From contig NZ_CP132203.1 of NCBI RefSeq assembly GCF_030719035.1, forward strand, positions 1,860,001-1,924,000: 64,000 nucleotides of DNA. Direction: 5' to 3'. Positions 50,449 to 59,351 of the stretch are shown here, piece by piece; the first letter of the stretch is position 1; every line of letters starts with the position of its first letter. Below the pieces are notes generated by a model. That model saw nothing but the letters and a program-made list of their open reading frames with translations, searched no databases and had not been told where the DNA came from. This stretch comes from Hahella sp. HNIBRBA332 (GTDB lineage: Bacteria > Pseudomonadota > Gammaproteobacteria > Pseudomonadales > Oleiphilaceae). Both the position numbers and the translations under genes were made by a program.

Positions 50449-51363
50449 TTACCCTTTGCCCTTAGGTTTGTTTGGACCGTTCTGTACGTCCTTTACAATG
50501 TAGTCGATGATGGCGCCGGCGATGTCTTTGTTAGTGGCGCTTTCGATGCCTTTCAGGCCGGGAGAGGAATTGACCTCCAGCACCAGCGGGCCGTGACTGG
50601 AGCGGATAATGTCCACCCCGGCCAGATCCAGCCCCATGACCTGAGCCGCCTGTACCGCAAGGCGGCGTTCATCTGGACGAAGTTTCACCACCTGGGCGCT
50701 GCCGCCGCGATGCAGATTGGAACGGAACTCTCCGGGCTGCGCGGTCCGTTGCATGGCGGCGACCACTTTATCGCCGATCACAAAACAGCGGATGTCGCTG
50801 CCGCCAGCTTCCTTTATATATTCCTGCACCAGGAAATCCGCTTTTAGGCCGCGAAAGGCGTTGATCAGGGTCTCCGCGGCTTTATCCGTTTCCGCCAGCA
50901 CGACGCCGTTGCCGTGGGTGCTGGACATGACTTTCACGACCAACGGCGCCCCGTTGACTGACTCAATCAAGTCATTGGTGGCGTCCGCCGAATGCGCGTA
51001 ACTGGTCACTGGCTGGCCGACGCCTTTGCGCGCCAGGAGCTGATGAGCGCGCAGCTTGTCCCGTGAGCGCGTGATGGCGATGGATTCGTTGATGGAGTAC
51101 ACCCCGGCGACTTCGAACTGGCGCAGCACTGCGCATCCGTATGTGGTTACGCTGGCGCCGATGCGTGGAATCACCGCGTCGAATTGCAGTTCTTCGGTGG
51201 CGCCGGCGCTGCGATAACAGACTGAAGGCGCATTGGTGGTGACGTTCATGTAGCACTTCAGCACATCCACCACTCGCGTTTCATGGCCGCGCGCGCGGGC
51301 CGCCTCCACCAGACGGGACGTTGAGTAGAGTTTGGAGTTTCTTGAGAGTATGCCTATTTTCAT
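50449..51363 (-). CDS. rimK: RimK, ribosomal protein S6 glutamate ligase (ATP-grasp)
   Basis: 304 residues, normal length. MKIGILSRNSKLYSTSRLVE is the RimK N-terminus; ATP-grasp features follow: VVKVMSSTHGNGVVLAE, FLVQEYIKEAGGSDIRCFVI, and the metal-binding LVLEVNSSPGLKGIESATN. It adds glutamates to the C-terminus of ribosomal protein S6 and can make poly-alpha-glutamate. First gene of the 51.4-47.3 kb minus-strand set; the association with an MscS channel and Mg2+ transport suggests a shared stress response, but that is inference. Confidence 0.93.
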   Translation of the reverse strand: MKIGILSRNSKLYSTSRLVEAARARGHETRVVDVLKCYMNVTTNAPSVCYRSAGATEELQFDAVIPRIGASVTTYGCAVLRQFEVAGVYSINESIAITRSRDKLRAHQLLARKGVGQPVTSYAHSADATNDLIESVNGAPLVVKVMSSTHGNGVVLAETDKAAETLINAFRGLKADFLVQEYIKEAGGSDIRCFVIGDKVVAAMQRTAQPGEFRSNLHRGGSAQVVKLRPDERRLAVQAAQVMGLDLAGVDIIRSSHGPLVLEVNSSPGLKGIESATNKDIAGAIIDYIVKDVQNGPNKPKGKG

Positions 51364-51846
51364 TATTTTTTATTCCTTTGCTTGATTCCCTGCGACGTTT
51401 GCGGAACTGCTGACCTCCCTGTGACAGCCTGTCAGCCCCGGGGCGAAAAGAAGGGGTTAATAGACGTTTGTGAAATCGGACTGCGATATCTCTTTGAACT
51501 GCTATTACGTCGAATGCAATAACTTCGGACTGCGATCAATAAAGTATAGACCCGAAGTTGCATCGTGCCCGTCCGCTAGCAAGAGATCGGCAGCAGCTTG
51601 GTTCTGGTTGCCAGAGCCTGTTTCAGACGTGGCGAGTGAGGGACAATTTGGCGGAAGAGTCGGATGGCGCTTCGCTTATCCAACCTATGTTTTTACTTTG
51701 TGCTTGCATGCGAACGAAAGCAGGCGACAAGGATTTCGCAACGTTCATTGATTTGCTGCAACGGTCAAGCAGAGTAGGTTGGAAAAGTGAAGCGCCTTCC
51801 GACATTAAGAGGTCATATTAAGCTATGGACTTCCTGTTCTAGGGAA
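51364..51846. other. Intergenic region with repeats
   Basis: About 480 bases with no supported gene. It contains TGACA/TGTCA (51422-51434), a 12-base direct repeat near 51477 and 51524, and the long inverted repeat annotated separately. The rimK promoter lies at its left end. Confidence 0.5.
51659..51803. repeat. Long inverted repeat (29-bp arms), REP/MITE-like
   Basis: Left arm 51659-51687 and right arm 51775-51803 are reverse complements at 26 of 29 positions (outer GTCGGA and TCCGAC ends, inner CCAACCTA/TAGGTTGG), with an 87-base spacer. The sequence closely resembles the GTCGGATGGCGCTTCGC... intergenic element seen in many bacteria (from memory). It could fold on itself when transcribed. 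Confidence 0.8.
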
Positions 51847-52707
51847 TCAGACAGCACGACCGCTGAAGGCTGGCGACACCAGAAAATCCAGCAACGCCTC
51901 ATTAAACAACTCTGGCTGATCCATCAGCGGCAGATGGCCGGCGCGGGGAATACGCTGTAATTTGGCGTTTGGCATCAGTCTGGCTGCGGCTTCGCCGTGC
52001 TCAATGGCGAACAATTGGTCCTGTTCTCCCCAGATAATCAGCGTCTCATTGTGAATGCCTCGCAGCGCTTCCTCCGGCAGAGCCGCTACTGCTGCGCCAC
52101 GGCCTAGAGTGAAGGCGTTTTTGCCGCCGGGGCGTTTGAGCACTTCAATGGAATAATGAGCATGATTGGGGTCCCGCTTGTCCGTGTCGAACAGCAGCGA
52201 AGGCGTGAAAAAGCGATTCGCCAGCGCGGACGGAAAACTGTTCAACCAGATCATGCCGACCATGGGACGCAAGGAAGGTCGCGCGCCCAATGCCGCAGCG
52301 TCCACCAACACCAGCTTGTCCACTTTTTCGGGGCAATCCAGGGCGAATTGCAGGGCGATGGCTCCACCTTGGGACAGGCCGACAAGATGCGCCTTGGGAA
52401 TATCCAGCGCCGCCATGAACCCCTGCAGCCAGGCGGAAAAATAAGGGCGATCATAGGGGGCGTCGGGTTTATCAGACTCGCCGTAACCGACGATGTCTGG
52501 CGCAATGACATAAAAACGCCGAGACAGTGCGCCCAGGGAGGGATACCAAGTGACCGCGCCAGCTCCGGCGCCATGCAGACATATCACCGGCGAGCCGGCG
52601 CCTGCAGACAAATAGGCGGTGTTGATGCTCCCGGCGCTCACCTGATTTTGGGTGACGGGCGTTCCCATTTTATCTATCAGCGCCTGCCGATAGTTCACAT
52701 TTTCCAT
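51847..52707 (-). CDS. Alpha/beta hydrolase
   Basis: 286 residues. The oxyanion motif LHGAGAGAVTW, nucleophile Ser in LVGLSQGGAIAL, acid Asp in IIWGEQDQLF and His in RAGHLPLMDQPE are complete. The text resembles meta-cleavage product hydrolases and other small-molecule esterases or C-C hydrolases (GAGAGAVTWYPSLGALSRRF, PDIVGYGESDKPDAPYD). No pathway genes are next to it, so the substrate is unknown. GGAAGTTACC precedes the ATG at 52707. Monocistronic. Confidence 0.87.
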   Translation of the reverse strand: MENVNYRQALIDKMGTPVTQNQVSAGSINTAYLSAGAGSPVICLHGAGAGAVTWYPSLGALSRRFYVIAPDIVGYGESDKPDAPYDRPYFSAWLQGFMAALDIPKAHLVGLSQGGAIALQFALDCPEKVDKLVLVDAAALGARPSLRPMVGMIWLNSFPSALANRFFTPSLLFDTDKRDPNHAHYSIEVLKRPGGKNAFTLGRGAAVAALPEEALRGIHNETLIIWGEQDQLFAIEHGEAAARLMPNAKLQRIPRAGHLPLMDQPELFNEALLDFLVSPAFSGRAV

Positions 52708-52853
52708 AAGGTAACTTCCTGAATTTTAGACTGTTCCATCAATATTAGAGGCGCAGCCTAAAGGGAGTTATCAGGTTAAGTCAATAAAAGGGGGGTAAAA
52801 TTAGCCGGGCCGCTCCCGTGTGCGTAAAGGGCGGTTATAAAAGGGAAAGCGCG

Positions 52854-54032
52854 TCAATAAATCATTTCACAAGACCCTCCCGCCGCAGCGCGATAGGGGA
52901 GGCGGATGAAAAAGCTGCTGCCCTGGCCGAGTTCACTTTTCACATCGATGCTGCCGCCATGCAGCAACACCAGTTTGTGCACCAGGGCGAGACCCAGGCC
53001 GGTGCCTTCCACGTTTTTCTTTTTCATGGAGGACTCGGCTTGTTCAAAAGGCAGGAAGATACGTTGTAAATCTTCTTCGGACACGCCGCAACCCTGATCG
53101 AACACCTGGATCAACAATTCCTGATCGTCATGCAGGCTGACTTTCAGACCCACCTGCTTACCTGCGTCAGTGAACTTGATGGCGTTGCTGAGCAGGTTGA
53201 TGAGAATCTGCTTGACCCGTAATGGGTCGAGCTCCGCCGGCCCGATGTCTTCCTGTATATCGGTCAGCAGCAGGATGCCGTGGCGGGAGGCCTTTTCCTT
53301 GATGATGCCAATGACGCTGTTAACCAGGATTTCGATATGGGTGGGCTGAATTTCCAGCTCCAGTTTCCCCGCCTCGATTTTGGAAAGATCCAGTAAATCG
53401 TTGATGATGATGAGCAGATAAGAACCGCTGTCGTAGATTTCTTTGCAATACTCCATTTGCTTGGGATTCATTTCGCCCATCATGCCGTCCAGCAACACTT
53501 CGGAATATCCCAGAATGGCGTTGAGCGGCGTGCGCAACTCATGAGACATGGAGGACAGGAAGTTGATTTTGTACTGATTGGACATGCCCAACTGCCGATT
53601 CTGTTCCCGCAGCTGCTGCTGGCTGCGCTTAAGCTCGTCGTCGAGGCGCTTGTGTTGCAGATGGTGATGGATGCGCGCCAGCATGACGGGGAAATCAACC
53701 GGCTTTTCAATATAGTCGTTAGCGCCTTGCGCGAAGGCGCTGATAATGTCTTCGTGGGCGTTTTTGGCGGTGACCATCAACACTGGCAACTCAACGGAAT
53801 TAAACTCTTTCCGCAGGATTTCCAGCACCTCCATGCCGTCCATTTCCGGCATCATGACGTCGAGCAGAATCAGGTCGGGAGGTTGCGTTTCCACTTGTCG
53901 CAACGCCTCGCGACCGCTGAGGGCGGTGGCGCAGCGGAACCCTTTGCGTTCAAGACGCCGGTTCAACAGGTCGCAGTTATTTTGGTTGTCGTCAACGATC
54001 AGAATGGAGGCATTGTCCAGTTGTTCTGTCAT
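52854..54032 (-). CDS. Hybrid response regulator - histidine kinase (REC-HisKA-HATPase)
   Basis: 392 residues from the ATG at 54032 (GGAGG 4 bases ahead; a GTG lies one codon earlier). N-terminal receiver (ILIVDDNQNN, phospho-acceptor Asp58 in LILLDVMMPEMDG, KPVDFP), a coiled linker, then HisKA with SMSHELRTPLNAILGYSEVL (His164) and an HATPase (NLLSNAIKFTDAG, FDQGCGVSEED, GTGLGLALVHKLV). There is no membrane or PAS domain, so it takes its input through the receiver, perhaps from another kinase. It is divergent from the REC-EAL gene at 54328, which may be part of the same circuit. Confidence 0.9.
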   Translation of the reverse strand: MTEQLDNASILIVDDNQNNCDLLNRRLERKGFRCATALSGREALRQVETQPPDLILLDVMMPEMDGMEVLEILRKEFNSVELPVLMVTAKNAHEDIISAFAQGANDYIEKPVDFPVMLARIHHHLQHKRLDDELKRSQQQLREQNRQLGMSNQYKINFLSSMSHELRTPLNAILGYSEVLLDGMMGEMNPKQMEYCKEIYDSGSYLLIIINDLLDLSKIEAGKLELEIQPTHIEILVNSVIGIIKEKASRHGILLLTDIQEDIGPAELDPLRVKQILINLLSNAIKFTDAGKQVGLKVSLHDDQELLIQVFDQGCGVSEEDLQRIFLPFEQAESSMKKKNVEGTGLGLALVHKLVLLHGGSIDVKSELGQGSSFFIRLPYRAAAGGSCEMIY

Positions 54033-54327
54033 CACGCCCTCCAGGCGGAATTAGCCGCGGTCGCAGTCGTCATTACGGGGAGGGAAGATCCGCGCAGCCG
54101 AATTCCCGTCCCTGCTTGCTTTGCGGAAGCGCATACCTATAAAAACTACTGCTTATTTGACAAAAATCAAATTCAGGGCTGTATTAAGAGATAGAAGCTC
54201 ATGTAGCTGACGAGTCGGGCTAACGCCCGGTTGCGAGACTCTTCCTTCGTTGCTGTAGAGGGATCTTTCTTCGCTGATAATCCTTGTTCTGTAACATTCA
54301 TCCTTTCAACGGCAGGAGCCTGTAGTC
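54033..54327. other. Divergent promoter region of the kinase and REC-EAL genes
   Basis: About 290 bases with no frame of note. AT-rich around 54140-54180. Both promoters must be here; no operator recognised. Confidence 0.4.
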
Positions 54328-56034
54328 ATGCACCCACTCACCGGTAGCAGGCTGCTTATTGTTGATGACGAGCAGCGCAACACTAAACTGCTTATGGATA
54401 TCTTTCGGGCGCAAGGATTTGACGCCCTTTCTCTCAATGACGCCAACGAAGTGATTGGCGCCGTCGCCAGCTACGAACCGGATTTGATTATCCTGGACGT
54501 TATGATGCCCGGTAAGACCGGATTTGAGCTGACCCGCGAAATCAAAGCCCAGGAACACTGGAAACACATCCCCATCATTCTTCTCACGGCCCTGGCCGAC
54601 CGCGACTCCTGCGTGTCGGGACTGGAGTGCGGCGCAGAGGATTACGTCAGCAAGCCGTTTAACCGGCGCGAACTGCTGGCGCGGGTGAACAACTTACTAA
54701 AGCTCAAGAAGCTGCACGATTTTCAGCATCAGAATCTGCGTCTGCTGGAGGAATACGATTCCGTCACCGGCTTGCCGAAGAAAGACATTTTGATGGAACT
54801 CATCGACACCCTCATCAAGCAGAAAAGCAACGCCAACGTCTGCGTGTGCGTCTGTGAAGTGGACATGGATCAAACCCTGATCGGCCTGCTCAGCAGTCAT
54901 GACCGCGATCAGTCTGAACGTCAGGTCAGTCGCGCTGTGGTGGAGCGCATGTCGTCCATTTTTCCGCCAGGCATGCTGCTGGGCTGTCTCGGCTCCGGCA
55001 AATTTGGCGTGGTGCTCGAAGCTAACGAGGAAGAAGGCGCGGCGCATTTGCGCCAACTGCAGCAGAAGTTGAGTATGCCCATTCTGGTGGAGGGGCGGGA
55101 ATTCTTTCTTAAATTCGCCATAGGCTACGCGCCGCCGCCGCACCCCCGGGTGGAATGGATAGTGCTGTTTAATCATGCGGAAATTGCGGCATTAGAGGCC
55201 AAAAAAGAAGGCGGTAATCTGGTGAAACGCTTCGCGCCAGAGATGGACGCGGTGAATCATGAACGCTGGTGGATGTCGCGGGCGTTGTTTCAGGCGATTC
55301 GAGAGCAGCAGTTTGAGGTTTATTACCAGCCCCAGGTGGATATTCTGCATGAGTCTCTGGTGGGCTTTGAGGCATTGTTGCGCTGGAATACGCCTGAGAA
55401 AGGGCATATCAGCCCAGCTCGCTTTATACCGCTGGCGGAAGAAAACGGACAGATCTATGACATCAGCCTGTGGATGATGGAGCAGGTGTGCCAGCAGATT
55501 GCGCTATGGAAGCGGGCCGGCAAGCGCCTGCGTATGGCGATTAATATCTCACCGGCGCAACTGTATCGGGATGAGTTCACCCAGGACTTCGTCGATCTTT
55601 TCACCCGCTACCGTCTCTCCCCCACTGATTTCGAACTGGAGCTGACGGAAACCAGCCTGATGGATCCAAAGGGCGGCGGACAGTTGCGGGAGTTGTGGAG
55701 TCAGGGGTTCGATATCGCCATTGACGATTTCGGCACCGGCTACAGCAATCTGGAATATCTGCGCAAATATCCTTTCAACCGCTTGAAGATCGATCGCTCA
55801 TTCATCAGCAATATCTGTGATTCCGGCGATGATTCCGCCATCGTGAAGGCGATTCTCGCCATTGCCGAACATATGGGATTTAAAGTCATCGCCGAAGGCA
55901 TCGAAACTGTGGACCAATTGGCGCGTTTGCGCAGTCTCGGCTGTCATGAGGCGCAAGGATATTTATTCAGCAAGCCGGCGCCCGCCGCCAACGCCACGAA
56001 GATGCTGTTCAATGGACTTAAGGCGCCAGCGTAG
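54328..56034 (+). CDS. REC - degenerate GGDEF - EAL cyclic-di-GMP phosphodiesterase
   Basis: 568 residues. Receiver 1-125 (LLIVDDEQRNTKLL, Asp57 in LIILDVMMPGKTGFE, KPFNRREL). A middle domain (~140-300) looks like GGDEF but its signature is GSGKF in LLGCLGSGKFGVVLE, so it is not a cyclase. A C-terminal EAL domain follows with GFEALLRWNTPE, MAINISPAQLYRDE, FELELTETSLMD, AIDDFGTGYSNLEYL, LKIDRSFI and VIAEGIETVDQL. All metal and catalytic positions look intact, so it should hydrolyse c-di-GMP when phosphorylated. AGGAG precedes ATG 54328. Next to the chemotaxis operon; a link to motility or attachment is likely. Confidence 0.92.
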   Translation: MHPLTGSRLLIVDDEQRNTKLLMDIFRAQGFDALSLNDANEVIGAVASYEPDLIILDVMMPGKTGFELTREIKAQEHWKHIPIILLTALADRDSCVSGLECGAEDYVSKPFNRRELLARVNNLLKLKKLHDFQHQNLRLLEEYDSVTGLPKKDILMELIDTLIKQKSNANVCVCVCEVDMDQTLIGLLSSHDRDQSERQVSRAVVERMSSIFPPGMLLGCLGSGKFGVVLEANEEEGAAHLRQLQQKLSMPILVEGREFFLKFAIGYAPPPHPRVEWIVLFNHAEIAALEAKKEGGNLVKRFAPEMDAVNHERWWMSRALFQAIREQQFEVYYQPQVDILHESLVGFEALLRWNTPEKGHISPARFIPLAEENGQIYDISLWMMEQVCQQIALWKRAGKRLRMAINISPAQLYRDEFTQDFVDLFTRYRLSPTDFELELTETSLMDPKGGGQLRELWSQGFDIAIDDFGTGYSNLEYLRKYPFNRLKIDRSFISNICDSGDDSAIVKAILAIAEHMGFKVIAEGIETVDQLARLRSLGCHEAQGYLFSKPAPAANATKMLFNGLKAPA

Positions 56035-56237
56035 GGCGCCTTGAAAGGTGGACGGGACTTGCATAGCTGGATTTAGTGGCTAAATTTTGAACTACACTTA
56101 GTCTACTTTTATTGATTAGTTATTTAGGTCGGCATCTTAAGAGTTTATTGATGATTCGGCGTCGCCACCCATGATGTCGAATCATTCACAGGACCAACTG
56201 GAAGACCAACAACGCACGGTGCTAATGGACGATTGCT
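56035..56237. other. Upstream region of the chemotaxis operon
   Basis: About 200 bases, AT-rich near 56090-56150, expected to hold the promoter of the cheY-STAS-cheA operon. No sigma-28-type box could be read with confidence. Confidence 0.4.
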
Positions 56238-56606
56238 ATGGCGAAGACCATTCTGATCATTGACGATTCCATCTCTCTGCGGCAAATGGTGGACATTACG
56301 CTCAAGTCCGCAGGCTACAACGTAATACAGGCGGAAAACGGCCAGGACGCGCTGGGAAAGTTGCCTGACGCCAAGCCCAGCTTGATAGTCTGCGATGTAA
56401 ACATGCCTGTCATGGACGGCATCTCCTTCGTCAAAGAGCTTAAAAGCCTGCCTGAATATAAATTCACTCCGGTCATCATGCTGACGACCGAAAGCACCGA
56501 AGATAAACGTATGGAAGGTCAGATGGCGGGCGCCAAGGCGTGGATGGTGAAACCGTTCCGTCCGGAAGCCATGCTCAAGGCCGTCCAGAAACTGATACTG
56601 CCCTGA
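56238..56606 (+). CDS. cheY: CheY-like response regulator
   Basis: 122 residues, single receiver domain: acidic pocket IIDDSISLRQM, phospho-acceptor Asp53 in IVCDVNMPVMDG, Thr in MLTTEST and Lys in WMVKPFRPE. The start MAKTILIIDDSISLRQMV is typical of CheY/PilG-type regulators in accessory chemotaxis clusters. First gene of the che operon, 32 bases before the STAS gene. Whether it binds a flagellar motor or another output cannot be told. Confidence 0.88.
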   Translation: MAKTILIIDDSISLRQMVDITLKSAGYNVIQAENGQDALGKLPDAKPSLIVCDVNMPVMDGISFVKELKSLPEYKFTPVIMLTTESTEDKRMEGQMAGAKAWMVKPFRPEAMLKAVQKLILP

Positions 56607-56638
56607 CGCGCAGTCACCCGCCCAGGGAGGGAGAGACA

Positions 56639-56905
56639 ATGAGCATAGACTCCCGACACAATCCCGAGCAGAACCGGCTGACTTTGAACGGCGAGCTGAC
56701 GATCTATTGTGCGGCGGAGGCCAAAGCGCCTCTGCTTGAGCATAAAGATATCGACATCGATCTCAGCGAACTGACGGAGCTGGACGGAGCGGGTTTGCAA
56801 CTTTTGATCCTGGCCAAACGGGATCGGGGGGCGCGACTGGTCAACGCCAGCGAGGCGGTCAATAAAGTCTTCGCGCTGACCGGACTGGCCGATATGTTGG
56901 AATAG
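56639..56905 (+). CDS. STAS-domain protein (anti-sigma factor antagonist-like)
   Basis: 88 residues from ATG 56639 with AGGGAGGGAG before it (an ATG 99 bases earlier inside cheY is out of place). A full STAS fold: LTLNGELTIYCAAEAKAPLL, IDIDLSELTELDGAGLQLLI with the usual D-G-A-G in place of the D-S/T-A-G of SpoIIAA proteins, and EAVNKVFALTGL. The phosphorylatable Ser/Thr is Gly/Ala here, so it may be a structural partner. It lies between cheY and cheA, an arrangement found in some accessory chemotaxis clusters (from memory). Confidence 0.85.
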   Translation: MSIDSRHNPEQNRLTLNGELTIYCAAEAKAPLLEHKDIDIDLSELTELDGAGLQLLILAKRDRGARLVNASEAVNKVFALTGLADMLE

Positions 56906-57110
56906 AGCGGCTTTATCCGAGTGAGTGTGTAAAAGAGAATTTGGGCCGCCTGGCGGCGGTCCGGGAAGGAGCCCTTCTCGAACGCCCGGATGGCGATAAT
57001 CAGCCGGTATGGCGAAAAAGACTTGCCGGGCTGACAGGATTTGCGTTTGCCGGTGAAGCTGTTTCGGCGACGCAAACCGCGGCCTGCGTCACGGAAAGGG
57101 AAGACGGATC

Positions 57111-59246
57111 ATGAGCCTGGATTTCAGCGGCGCCTTAAAGGCCTTCGCTCAGGAAAGCAAAGAGCTGTTAGCGGAAATGGAGCAGTCGCTGCTAACCCTG
57201 GAGGAGGAGGGCGCAAAAAAGGAACTGGTGGATGCGGTGTTTCGCGCCGCCCACACCATCAAAGGGTCCGGTGGGCTGTTTGGGCTGGATCATGTCGTCG
57301 CCTTCACTCACGATGTGGAAGGGGTGCTGGACGCTGTTCGTGATGGCCGCCTGGACATCGACGGCGATCTGATCAGCCTGCTGTTGAGTTGCGGCGATCA
57401 AATCGGACGGCTGGTGGAAAGCTCTCTGGCCGGCGAAGTGGAAGAGGAACTGCTGCGTAAAGGCGCCGCGTTGCAGGCGATGTTGCAGCGCTATTTGCCC
57501 GGCTCCGCCATGGCTGCGATCCGGGAGGAAACGGCCGGCGAAACGCCTCAGGGCGCACGCGGCTGGCATATTTCTCTGCGTTGCGGTCGCGACCTGCTGC
57601 GCGACGGCATGGACCCTCTCAGCATCCTGCATTATATCTCCACCCTCGGCGAGCTGGCCCGGGTCACCACCTTTTGCGGGCATATGCCGGCGGCGGAGGA
57701 AATGGATCCGGAGTCCTGCTACCTGGCCTTCGAAATGGACCTGATCACCGAGCAGGCCAAAGAAGAAATCGAGGATGCGTTTGAATTCGTCAGCGCCAGC
57801 AGTGAGGTGCGCATCACTCCAGTGGGGGATCCAGACTCCTGGGACAAAGCCATCGAGGCGACCCCGGATGGGGATCAGCGTCTCGGCGAGATTCTTCTGG
57901 AAAGCGGCGCGGTCACCCGCAATGAACTTGAGCAGGCGTTGAAGCAACAGGAGAGCGTGCCGGAAAGACCCAAGCTGGGGGAAATACTGGTCGCCCGTAG
58001 CGCCGTGCAGGAAAAAACGGTCAATACGGCGCTGGAAAAGCAGGCTGGGGTGGTTAAAAAGCAGCGCCAGGACAGTTTCCTCAAAGTCGATGCGCAAAAG
58101 CTCGATCATCTCATCAATCTGATTGGCGAACTGATGATCGCCAACGCGGAAGTGCGGGTGCGGGCGGAGCGAATTCAGGAGTCCGTGCTGCATGAGTCCG
58201 TCGCCAACTCCACTCGTTTCATCGAGGCCGTGCGCGATTGCGCTCTCAGCCTGCGCATGGTGCAGATTGGCGATACTTTCAATCGTTTTCAGCGAGTTGT
58301 GCGCGACCTCGCCCGCGACCTGGGCAAAGACATACGGCTGGTTATCAGCGGCGGCGACACTGACCTCGACAAAACACTGGTGGAGCGCATCAGCGAGCCG
58401 TTGACCCATTTGGTGCGCAACGCCATCGACCATGGCATTGAATCGGATACATTACGCCGGGAGCGGGGCAAGGCGGCCACTGGCGTGATTCGTCTGAACG
58501 CCTTTCATGAGCGCGGCAGCATTGTCATTGAAGTCAGCGATGACGGCGGCGGCATGAATCCGGAAAAAATCGTCGCCAAGGCGATTGAAAAGCAGCTCAT
58601 CCGCAGTAGCGAAGGTATGAGCGATGGCGACATCTTCAAGCTCATTTTTGAACCCGGGTTCTCCACGGCGGAGCAGGTGACCAATGTCTCCGGTCGTGGC
58701 GTCGGCATGGACGCGGTGAAGAAAACCCTGGAAGAGTTGCGCGGTAGCGTGGAGGTGGAGAGCGCATTGGGCAAAGGCTCGACCATTCGCATGCGGCTGC
58801 CGCTGACTCTGGCCATCATCAACGGCTTTTTGGTGGGCGTGGGGGACAGTAAGTATGTGGTGCCTCTGGAAATGGTGGACGAGTGCGTCGAGTTAAACGG
58901 CGATGGCGATGGCGGCGGCGACTTTATGGGCCTGCGCGGCCTTGCGCTGCCGTTTCTGCGGCTGCGGGATTTATTCAGCATTGACGGGCGACCCGCCGAT
59001 AGGCAGAGCGTGGTGGTGGTGCAATACGCCGGCCGTCGCGCAGGGCTGGTGGTGGATCGTCTGATGGGCGAGCTGCAAACCGTCATCAAGCCCCTGGGCG
59101 ATATCTTTACGCCGCTTAAGTGGGTCAGCGGATGCACCCTGCTGGGAAGCGGCGATGTAGGGCTGATATTGGATATACCAGAGCTGGTCACCCGGGCGGA
59201 ACACGCCCAGAACCAGTTTGCGGGCAGGAAAATGGCGGCGGGTTAA
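57111..59246 (+). CDS. cheA: Chemotaxis histidine kinase CheA
   Basis: 711 residues. P1 histidine phosphotransfer domain with His48 in AAHTIKGSGGLF. Then a ~90-residue domain (WHISLRCGRDLLRDGMDPLS) in the place of P2, and two short repeats LGEILLESGAVTRNELEQAL and LGEILVARSAVQEKTVNTAL (257-310) of a GspE-N-like kind. P3 dimerisation follows, then the P4 kinase (HLVRNAIDHGIES, VSDDGGGMNPEKI, SGRGVGMDAVK) and P5 CheW-like coupling domain (INGFLVGVGDSKYVVPLEMV). It phosphorylates CheY and CheB of this cluster. It has a 205-base gap before it. Confidence 0.94.
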   Translation: MSLDFSGALKAFAQESKELLAEMEQSLLTLEEEGAKKELVDAVFRAAHTIKGSGGLFGLDHVVAFTHDVEGVLDAVRDGRLDIDGDLISLLLSCGDQIGRLVESSLAGEVEEELLRKGAALQAMLQRYLPGSAMAAIREETAGETPQGARGWHISLRCGRDLLRDGMDPLSILHYISTLGELARVTTFCGHMPAAEEMDPESCYLAFEMDLITEQAKEEIEDAFEFVSASSEVRITPVGDPDSWDKAIEATPDGDQRLGEILLESGAVTRNELEQALKQQESVPERPKLGEILVARSAVQEKTVNTALEKQAGVVKKQRQDSFLKVDAQKLDHLINLIGELMIANAEVRVRAERIQESVLHESVANSTRFIEAVRDCALSLRMVQIGDTFNRFQRVVRDLARDLGKDIRLVISGGDTDLDKTLVERISEPLTHLVRNAIDHGIESDTLRRERGKAATGVIRLNAFHERGSIVIEVSDDGGGMNPEKIVAKAIEKQLIRSSEGMSDGDIFKLIFEPGFSTAEQVTNVSGRGVGMDAVKKTLEELRGSVEVESALGKGSTIRMRLPLTLAIINGFLVGVGDSKYVVPLEMVDECVELNGDGDGGGDFMGLRGLALPFLRLRDLFSIDGRPADRQSVVVVQYAGRRAGLVVDRLMGELQTVIKPLGDIFTPLKWVSGCTLLGSGDVGLILDIPELVTRAEHAQNQFAGRKMAAG

Positions 59247-59351
59247 CGCCGCTATGGATTGCATAAGCAATGTGACGAATTCATTGACTAAAAGCCTGTA
59301 ACAAAGCCAGTACCACATAGAGAGAAACACTGGAAACATGGGAGAGGGATC

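Noticed and set aside
57192..58433. 413-codon open frame antisense to cheA
   Set aside because: The plus strand encodes a full CheA with all motifs; the antisense product is His/Gln/Arg/Phe-rich, typical of GC-rich shadow frames. The same applies to the long antisense frames at 49026-50042, 18423-19463, 12892-13677, 8677-9267 and 60219-60995.
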